This document shows, in pieces, positions 18,798 through 25,707 of a stretch of 27,972 nt of DNA (its first letter is position 1; the number at the start of each line of letters is the position of its first letter). Source of the stretch: Chara braunii (Eukaryota; Streptophyta; Charophyceae; Charales; Characeae). The translations under genes and the position numbers were made by a program. The stretch spans positions 1,045,399 through 1,073,370 of the forward strand of contig BFEA01000223.1 of assembly GCA_003427395.1 (NCBI GenBank). Reading direction: 5' to 3'. The notes beneath the pieces are model-generated. The model was not told the origin of the DNA and did no database searches. It saw only the letters and a program-made list of their open reading frames with translations.

Positions 18798-18985
18798 TGG
18801 GACTTGGCCCAGGTGGGGGTTGGCCATAAGGTGGCCCCCCCCAGTGGGGGCTGGCCTTACTGGCAAGGAGGTATGGGCCATTGCCGAGGCCAAACGTTAA
18901 GGCCCGGCGCTTGGCGCCGCGGGACCTTGTTCAGGTCCGTGAACCCACTCCCCCTGAAGGGCACTCCCTGTGAATGACCCAGTTT
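18798..18985. other. GC-rich segment with short inverted motifs
   Basis: It holds GGCCATAAGGTGGCC and GGCGCTTGGCGCC palindrome-like motifs and G/C tracts. No gene is seen. Confidence 0.4.
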
Positions 18986-18999
18986 AAAGTGTAGAGCGA

Positions 19000-19198
19000 A
19001 GAAAACACGAATTCTTTCAGATCACCATCGTTCCTCAGCAAGCGGCCGCGGTCGCGGTGTCTGTCTCGGGAACGCCATCGCTTTGTCTCCCTCCCCTCGT
19101 CTTTTTCGTCGTCGCTCCTTACAGCAGCGCCACCTTCACCACCGAGGCGTCTTCAAAGCGTGGACACATACGACCAACTCCTACAATTTATCGCACAG
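19000..19198 (+). other. Possible non-coding leader exon of RPS20
   Basis: The sequence between about 18976 and 19198 contains no ATG and ends at CGCACAG/GTGAGC, a consensus donor. A pyrimidine-rich acceptor (TTTTCGCTGCTCTTCGGTAGCAG, AG at 20009-20010) lies 36 bases before the RPS20 start codon, and the bases between it and that ATG are also ATG-free. A 5'-UTR intron of about 812 bp (19199-20010) would link them. The exon start is unknown. It might instead be part of a separate short gene. Confidence 0.3.
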
Positions 19199-19751
19199 GT
19201 GAGCCTGGAAAGGAATGTACGGGTGACGTTGAAGTGGTCCTCGCTGCACTACTCTCGAAATGTGCAAAACGAGAGTGAATCTTCCGCTAGAATATGGAAA
19301 GATACGCGGCCATGATTTTTTCTTTTGCGCATGTAAAGAGTAGTGCAGCGAGGCCCGTACTACAAGGGTCAGGGAAAGGAGAGGGGGGAAACCACTGGAA
19401 TATGGGGAGGGTCGTGAGAGAGGCAGAAGAGAGCTCGATGATGGCAGGCGGGAGACTTGGTGGTGAAACCCCAACTGCAGGGGCCATGATTGGTGGCTTT
19501 TTCAATATCTGACGACCTGTTTATTGTTTATTCTTGACAATCTCACTGTTGCTAATCATACATGATTGGAAGGATGCAAGGGAGGAAGGCGACCAGAGAG
19601 TTATCGAAGTATTTGCTGGGAGGTCCTTCGTGAAAACGACAGATCGTGGACTGGCAGGATGGGAGTAACTATGGGTGGAGGAAGGGCAGTGATGGGCTTA
19701 GTAGGGTTACAAGAGGAGGAGATAAGATCCGAGCCGGTCTCTGAGGTGAGG

Positions 19752-19758
<7 letters not shown>
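19199..19758. other. RPS20 upstream region or 5'-UTR intron; no gene
   Basis: Short inverted similarity is seen between CGCTGCACTACTCTCGAAATGTGCAAAA (about 19242) and TTTTGCGCATGTAAAGAGTAGTGCAGCG (about 19323): the AGTAGTGCAGCGAG/CTCGCTGCACTACT pair is a 14-base perfect inverted repeat. Nothing coding is recognised. Confidence 0.4.

Positions 19759-19827
<69 letters not shown>
19759..19827. repeat. (GA)n microsatellite upstream of RPS20
   Basis: About 34 AG units ending some 219 bp before the start codon. GA tracts near plant promoters can bind GAGA-type (BPC) factors. Whether this one is regulatory is not shown. Confidence 0.97.
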
Positions 19828-19828
<1 letters not shown>

Positions 19829-20045
19829 GGACGGCTTTTGCGCAGCATACAGTAAATAGTATAGTATTTTACGCAGGCAGGGCTCTGCAGTTTTTAAATC
19901 TGTCTGGTTTCACAGCAAAGTACTTGTTAAACATTCGGCTGCTGTGTACTGAGACTGGTATCTGTTTGTACTTCTTTGGCTGTGTTGTTTTCGCTGCTCT
20001 TCGGTAGCAGTTTGTTGATCAGGTAATCAAAACAAATCGACGAAA

Positions 20046-22898
20046 ATGTCGGCCGCTATGTTGTTGAAGGGTACGGGCCCGGGGAAGATGGGCATGGAAG
20101 AGGCGGAGGTCGTTCATCGAATTAGAATTACGCTGACTTCGCGCAATGTGAAGAACCTCGAGAAAGGTGAGCTGATTTGTTCCATACGTGAAAAGCAAGT
20201 GTTTTTTTTTTTCGTTTGCCGCCTGGTGTGATTTGTATGGAAATCAGAGATTGAATATGTGTAATGTGTTTTCATTTGCGGCGTGCGTTAAGTGCTTGTG
20301 CCACATTTTGTTTCTTTTCGGCGCTTGCTTTGAGAGTTTCTGGTACTCCTTTTTGGTTTTCGGCGCGCCTTGGAAGTTTTTGATATTTTCTGGTTTTAGG
20401 CGCGCTTTGGACGTGCCAGTTTCATGAAGTGGATACCGAGAAGTGTACTCTGTTGTACAGCCGGTATTCAGGGTGATGCACGTAGAATCCTATCGACTAG
20501 TTTTTTCTAACTTTCTCAGTTCCCGTCTCATCTTTGTTACTCTATCCGTGTCCAGGATTGTTGGGAGATAGGGAAATAGAATGGCTTCCATCTTGGGGGT
20601 GGCTTCCATCTTGGGCGCCGGTGGCTTCCATCTTGGGGGTGGCTTCCATCTTGTGGGGGGGTGGCTTCCATTTTGGGGGGAGGGTGGCTTCCATCTTGGG
20701 GGGGGGGGTGGCTTCCATTTTGGGGGTGCGCTTGATCAAGGACGAGATGGTTTTCTGCCGAGATACGCTCAAAATTTCGGAGTTTGGGGGTGCCAGTTTT
20801 AGCATTCTGAGAAGTTTAATGTGCGTTGATCCCTCGTTTGAAATGGGTCTTCCTTCGTGTTAGACGAGCGATGATTTGTTCCGCCTCCGCAATGGAGAGG
20901 TTGGCAGGTCTTTAGGGTTTCTACTTGTTGAGAGTTGCGCTTTGTGGTATTGAGATAAGGAACACCACCGTAGCCTGTGTTTTTTTCCAACTGAATTCGT
21001 TGAACTCGCTCTTTTGTTTCATTGTTATCTTGAAACAGTGTGCGCCGACTTGATCAAAGGCGCAAAGGAGAAGCGCTTGAAGGTCAAGGGTCCAGTGAGG
21101 ATGCCCACAAAGGTTCTGCGTATCACTACAAGGAAGTCTCCTTGCGGAGAAGGTGAGTCCTATTCCTTCTGTTCTTCGTCCTACTTTAGGGTTAAGGGTC
21201 ATCAATTACTTCCTCTGCTGCCACAAGTGTTATCCTGCTACCTGTACTTCCTCGGCTTGTCGAGTCCTATTGTTGGATTAGGGTTTATGGACTCAACGTG
21301 GAGAAGGCGTTGAACTCTCTATCCTTTCTTGTGAATACCAACTGTTTCGTCATTGCTTCCATATGTTTTTCTTCCGTTTTTTCCTTAGTATTTACCCTTT
21401 CCTTTTTGCCCTCTTTTTGAGCATCTGACTCTCTAGTCCCCTTTTGCCTCTATTTGCGTTTTCGCCCCTCCTTTCCGAGACTCGTCCCTCTTTTTGCAAA
21501 GGAGGACAAGAAAGACAGGGTAAATGCGCAAAAAGACGGCTAAAAAGGATACATGTACAAAAAGAGCCCCAAAAGTTAAATGCGCGAAAAGAGGTCAAAG
21601 AGGGTAAATGATTCGCGAAAAGAGGGCGAAATCCAAGGGTAAATGCGCAAGAAGAGGGCGGAATCCAAAGGGTAAATGCGCAAAAAGAGGGCGGTAAAGA
21701 CGCAAAAAGAGGGCGAAATCCAAGGGTAAATGCTCAAAACGAGGACGAAAAGGAGGGCGGAAACGGTTAAAACAAAAAGAGGACGGAAAGGGTAAATGTG
21801 CAAAAAAGTACGAAATGATATTTTGTTCAGCCTGCGTTCTTACCCCTGTCGTTGGCGGGATTTCTCCCTGTGCACGTCTCTTCCACCACTATATACGTCT
21901 CCTTACTGCTCCTTTTCTAGTACAGATCCATCTCTCGTCCTTTTTTCTCTCAATAGGAAATCATACTTGAGCAGTAGTGAAGCGGCAGGGAATGATTGTG
22001 TTGACGATGGTGGCTCCCTGATACTAAAGGGCAGCCTTTTGAAGCTTGAAAATCTCCTCAAGTCATGACTAATTCTGTTCAAAAATTCTTCCAATGCCTT
22101 GGTTTCCATGTGCCCTCCCGCTGAGTCTACGTTCTTCTGGATGATGCAGTCATATGACTGATCCGCTATTGAGAGTGTGGAGTGCATCGTCCCTCCCCTG
22201 GAACTCGTCATGGTTCACTTAGGGTGATTTTCCCTGGCCGAAGGGTGGTTCACTACCCTTCCTAACTTGGATGAAGGGTGATTTACTACGTTCTTTTAGT
22301 TAGGGTGATTTTCCTTGGCCGAAGGGTGATTTACTACCCTTCCTAACTTCGATGAAGGGTGATTTACTACGTTCTTTGGGATTATGAATTGTGGGTGATT
22401 CACTACTAAGTGGCTTGCTTAAGACTCACGCATAGTGTTTTTGAATTCGATCTTGCTCAGTGGTCGAAGCTCGCTCATGAATGGCAGCCCGATTGGCGGT
22501 GTTTAACGCTAAACCCCTTCGCATAGTATTTCATCCCTTACTTTGTCGTCAGAAAAAAATGAATAGGAAACTTTTTGGGGTAACTAATAACTTCTTCGCC
22601 TCTTTGTTGCCTTCGTGCGTGCCTCTTGGTCGTGATTTGCCCTTCTTGTTTTGGTCTTCTTTGTGCATTGTTTGCCTCCTCTCCTTCGCTGTGGTCTCTC
22701 TACGTTTCGTTTCTTGACTTTTTCTGTTCAATTCTCTTTTACCGTCTTTCAGGTACGAACACGTGGGATTCCTTTGAGATGAGAATTCATAAGAGGCTGA
22801 TTGACCTCCACAGTCCATCGGAAGTCGTCAAGCAGATCACTTCCATCAGCATCGAGCCCGGTGTGGAGGTTGAGGTCACGATCAACGATGTGGCTTAA
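20046..22898 (+). CDS. RPS20: Cytosolic 40S ribosomal protein S20 (uS10), three exons
   Basis: Coding exons are 20046-20166, 21039-21152 and 22753-22898. They join to 381 nt, which is 126 residues plus TAA. Both introns (872 and 1600 bp) are phase 1 with GT-AG borders: AAAG/GTGAGC to ACAG/TGTG, and GAAG/GTGAGT to TCAG/GTAC. uS10 sits in the head of the small subunit near the mRNA entry side. Exon 1 ends with [17 protein letters not shown]. Exon 2 carries the S10 family signature [16 protein letters not shown] (residues 49-64). Exon 3 has [20 protein letters not shown] and the terminal [14 protein letters not shown]. Length agrees with eukaryotic S20 proteins (about 119-124 residues), with a slightly different N-terminus before residue 23. 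GTNTWD, rather than the animal-type GSKTWD, points to the green lineage. The start has A at -3 (GAAAATGTC). A second ATG is at codon 5, but the upstream one is first in the leader. No defect is seen, so the gene should be functional. Confidence 0.96.
20583..20732 (+). repeat. G-rich minisatellite in RPS20 intron 1
   Basis: The unit GGTGGCTTCCATCTTGGGGG recurs seven times, at about 20583, 20601, 20623, 20641, 20663, 20686 and 20710, with variable G runs of 3 to 12. The sense strand, and so the pre-mRNA, has many G tracts. The complement encodes the Pro/Lys/Met-rich frame seen on the minus strand. Confidence 0.93.
20911..20920 (-). promoter_or_regulatory. Telo-box-like motif in RPS20 intron 1
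   Basis: TTTAGGGTTT is the complement of AAACCCTAAA. Telo-boxes (AAACCCTA) are common near the 5' ends of plant ribosomal-protein and other translation genes. Position inside the first intron is compatible with such a role. Confidence 0.4.
21278..21287 (-). promoter_or_regulatory. Second telo-box-like motif, RPS20 intron 2
   Basis: TTAGGGTTTA lies about 125 bp after exon 2. A weaker TTTAGGGTTA occurs at about 21186. Function this far into the gene is less likely. Confidence 0.25.
21385..21815. repeat. Intron 2 minisatellite with inverted left part
   Basis: From about 21500 to 21815 the unit GGGTAAATGCGCAAAAAGAG followed by GGCGGAATCCAAA recurs with variations, about ten units. Left of it, about 21388-21500, the same motif appears reversed (TATTTACCCTTTCC, TTTGCCCTCTTTTTGAGCAT, TTTGCGTTTTCGCCC). 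The whole could fold back on itself in the pre-mRNA. Confidence 0.85.
22219..22380. repeat. 81-bp tandem duplication in RPS20 intron 2
   Basis: Two copies start at about 22219 and 22300 (TTAGGGTGATTTTCC...CCTAACTT.GATGAAGGGTG...). Each holds smaller GAAGGGTGATTTACTAC units, so the array is hierarchical. A further GGGTGATTCACTAC follows at about 22392. Confidence 0.93.
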
Positions 22899-23247
22899 GT
22901 GAACGCGCCCTCGTCGGGAGAAGGAGAGGTGAAGGGAAGTAGAGTCTGGATGACGGGTCGAATACGCGCGCGACTAGATTCCCAGATTGTGAGGGAGAAA
23001 GGGAGAAGAACCTACCTGTTCTCCGCTTTCCAAGCAGGATAGGATATGTGGCTCTGAACTCATTCGAAGGCGTTCTGCCTTAATGATGGCATACGGTTGT
23101 TGATGATCGGATTTTTGAGTGGATTGAGTTTTTACGAAAATCGGGTACGATCGGGTGTGCTAGCGTTTTTTGTTCTTTGCACGGATTCATGTGTTTTATT
23201 GATTTGTTGTTTATTCAATTCTCTCTCTCCTTGTCAGCGTCTCCTTG
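22899..23247 (+). other. RPS20 3' flank / probable 3' UTR
   Basis: This is the region after the TAA. It has T-rich and TTTATTGATTTG-like text near 23190-23220 that could serve polyadenylation, but I cannot fix a poly(A) site. No separate gene is seen. Confidence 0.4.
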
Positions 23248-23500
23248 TTATGTTTGAATCACCCTAATATGTCCGGATGGATGTGATTCGATTCGTTGCG
23301 CCGTGTTTCCCCCCCCTCTATTGACGACTGCGACGTGCCAGTTTTGTAAGAGTGCCAAATTGCAGAGAAAATTATGTTTGAATCACCCTAATATATGTCC
23401 GGATGGATGTGATTCGATTCGTTGGGCTGTGTTCCCCCCCCNCCAATTGACGACTGCGACGTGCCAGTTTTGTAAGAGTGCCAAATTGCAGAGAAAAAAC
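23248..23500. repeat. 124-bp tandem duplication downstream of RPS20
   Basis: Copies start at 23248 and 23372 (TTATGTTTGAATCACCCTAA). They share TGTCCGGATGGATGTGATTC and GACGACTGCGACGTGCCAG and differ by a TA insertion and few substitutions. A C tract in copy 2 contains one unresolved base (N at 23442). Confidence 0.95.
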
Positions 23501-23550
23501 CCACTTAATGACCAGCATTACACTACCTGATCAACTAGACAGAAGAAAGA

Positions 23551-23745
23551 ACTCCAATCCCCCGAGCGCATGTAGCATTGAAGAGAACATGGAAGTACGC
23601 GTGTCAGTTGTGCAAAATCGCTGGAAAACAATCCATGAAATGATGAGCATATCGCAACATGATGGACGGCAATGAACTCCAATCTGAGTGCTTGCTTGTA
23701 GCATTGAATACTGCGTGGAAGTACACATGCGATTTGGCGTAGTTT
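23551..23745. repeat. Degenerate tandem copies, period about 125 bp
   Basis: ACTCCAATC at 23551 and 23676, TGTAGCATTGAA at about 23571 and 23697, and TGGAAGTAC at about 23590 and 23715 show a second pair of repeats. CGTGTCAGTTGTGCAAAATCG...GAAAACA weakly matches the CGTGCCAGTTTTGTAAGAGTGCCAAATTG part of the preceding array, so both may be one ageing satellite. Confidence 0.65.
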
Positions 23746-24120
23746 ATGATCTGCATCTCTGCAACGCGTCAGATTAAGCAGCGTGATTTTGTTTGTTGAG
23801 CTTCTTGTCTGCCACGTGGCAGGTCTAGCAGCTCCATAATGGCTCTGCACTACCATCTTCCCCCGGAAAGAACGACCGGTCGTTGTAGTACGGCTGTAAT
23901 CAATGATACGGCTCTGCAACCGGGCGTTCTATTCGGGTGAGGATTGTAGTACTCTTCAGATGCAGATTGGAGTACGCTTCAGATGCAGATGGTAGTGTAG
24001 AGCCAATGTAGTTGCATCTGAAGCGAAAGTCTCACAAAATACGGTTGGAATGACCCGGCGTTCTATTCAGGTGGGGATGGTCGTCTGGCAGGTATGCGGC
24101 CAAGGAAGTACGCATCTGCC
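23746..24120. repeat. Short interspersed repeats with a 13-bp inverted pair
   Basis: CTTCAGATGCAGAT occurs near 23954 and 23978. CGCTTCAGATGCA (23975-23987) has its exact reverse complement at 24013-24025. CGGCGTTCTATTC(A/G)GGTG(G/A)GGAT occurs near 24056 and, in a slightly different form, near 23922. Confidence 0.7.
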
Positions 24121-24590
24121 ATGTGGCCGATCAATCAGGTCGACCGTCGCCGATGTATTTCATGGGCAGGACGGTGACGACACACACCGTCTTGCTTTAC
24201 GTGGTTTGAACCCAATTCCATCTCTCTTTCTCTCTTATATCTGAGTCTGTGAGGATTCGAGCGGATGTTTTGTCATGGTTTGTAATAGGGGGATGTGGGG
24301 ACCACCAACCAGATAGGTGCGGGACGTCCGCACGAAATGGTTGGAATGATAATAGTACAGAGATAGAGGAGTTTGATTAGCATCATCGGCCCCTAAGCAT
24401 TCGAGCATGACATGCACAAGTCAAAGAAAGAGTTCAGATTTTCAAAGTGACAATGGATGGGATCGGGAGGCCATCCATCATCGGCCCCTAAGCATCATCT
24501 GGATTTTCGTACGCTAGACACTAGGCACGAAATACCGCAAACGATGTAATCACTTCAGTTTTCGGTCAAAATCACAAGGCCAGACGCTCT
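24121..24590. repeat. Intergenic with a 20-bp direct repeat
   Basis: CATCATCGGCCCCTAAGCAT is present identically at 24381-24400 and 24476-24495. No coding region is recognised. Confidence 0.8.
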
Positions 24591-24695
24591 TCTTTCTTCT
24601 TTCTTCTTTCTTGTTGTTTCTTGTTCTTTCTTCTTCTTTTTGTTCTTTTTGTTCTTTTTGTTATTCTTGTTCTTTTTGTTCTTTGGTTTTAAAAA
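24591..24695. repeat. (TTCTT)n / (TTTTTGTTC)n low-complexity tract
   Basis: TTCTTTCTTC units pass into TTCTTTTTGTTCTTTTTG units. Confidence 0.9.
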
Positions 24696-24948
24696 TTTGT
24701 TTGGGTGGTGGGATCTGTGACGTCAAATGCTCTACTGGGGGCATCGCTTTAGTACTCACCTTGGGCACGAAAGACGGAAATTATGGCTGTGTATCTTTCT
24801 ATATGTTTTAGTGGGGGAATCTTTCCTTCGTTCGTTTTTCCACACATATGGTGAGTAGTGGAGCCAGGCCCTGTGTCGGCGCAGGTAATTTCTGCTGTGC
24901 ACTTTTGGCAAATTACGATATACGCGAATTGTGAAGGGGTGAAGAGAT

Positions 24949-25212
24949 ATGCCTCTTCCCCTGAGAATTCCAATCGCTAAGAAATGTTCTCCTGCGCCTA
25001 ACGAAGGGAAAAAATGCGTTCCAGTTACGATTTGTGAATGTAGTAGGCCCAAAGCGAGACAAATCGTGAATGTACCCATCCCAGATTTAAGGTTGTGTGG
25101 GGATGTGTTGTATTCGAGGGATGCCTGGAGTGGATTTAGAACTGAAAAAAGGAAGGGCCAGAAACGGAAAAGAGGAAAGTTTGTTTGCTGCAGTCGCAAT
25201 AAAGCATCCTAG
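24949..25212 (+). CDS. Unrecognised basic ORF, 87 codons
   Basis: An ATG opens a frame with Cys near its middle (KKCVPVTICECSRPKARQIV) and a strongly basic tail (TEKRKGQKRKRGKFVC). A 147-codon frame lies on the opposite strand (24756-25199). Neither is recognised and one or both must be chance. The + frame could be an exon of the zinc-finger locus downstream, but there is no direct evidence. Confidence 0.17.
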   Translation: MPLPLRIPIAKKCSPAPNEGKKCVPVTICECSRPKARQIVNVPIPDLRLCGDVLYSRDAWSGFRTEKRKGQKRKRGKFVCCSRNKAS

Positions 25213-25216
25213 CAGG

Positions 25217-25261
25217 ATTTTTATTTTTATTTTTATTTTTATTTTTATTTTTATTTTTATT
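25217..25261. repeat. (ATTTTT)n hexanucleotide microsatellite
   Basis: Seven ATTTTT units. Confidence 0.95.
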
Positions 25262-25426
25262 GTTAGGTGGAAAGATGATGGGGCGGTTTACCGCGTCAAG
25301 ATGATGTGCAGGATCTGCCTTCTTTCCCCGAATACAACGCACGGTACATTATAGCTGTACTTGGTGCATTTTTGAGTCTAAATACACAGTTATAATGACC
25401 TAGTCCCACTTGCTCCACTGCCCCAG

Positions 25427-25551
25427 ATGACAATGTTCCGTCTCCTGATTACCTGACGGAGCCCCCGGCTGAAGATCATCTCTCTCTGGAGCACATACCG
25501 GGGCCAATTGGTCAAGACCACGAGTCTTCGCCACCTGCGCAACCTGCAGAA
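25427..25551 (+). CDS. Possible exon upstream of the RING-like locus
   Basis: A pyrimidine-rich 3' splice context (CTTGCTCCACTGCCCCAG) ends at 25426. One frame is then open until TAG at 25552 and encodes an acidic, Pro-rich peptide (DDNVPSPDYLTEPPAEDHLS and onward). No domain is recognised and the donor is not evident. I place it with the downstream gene only because it lies on the same strand and close by. Confidence 0.22.
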
Positions 25552-25707
25552 TAGAACGAGTATCCAGCTGCTGTAAACGGATCCCACACGCAACATGCGG
25601 AATCAGACAATGTCATAGTGCTACAGCGAGGGTGCTGTGGATGCCATGCCGTTAATGTAACTCTCCTGCTTACAATTGAAATCCTTATGCTGTTGCTGAT
25701 TGCGCAG

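Noticed and set aside
20542-20805. Minus-strand frame of repeated KMEATPP units
   Set aside because: It is the complement of the G-rich minisatellite inside the RPS20 intron.
21576-21803. Minus-strand frame with repeated IYPWISPSF units
   Set aside because: It is the translation of the intron 2 minisatellite. Its period gives an apparent repeat protein.
23248-24495. Possible CRISPR-like array of spaced direct repeats
   Set aside because: The units are whole-length tandem duplications without unique equal-length spacers, and the context is eukaryotic.
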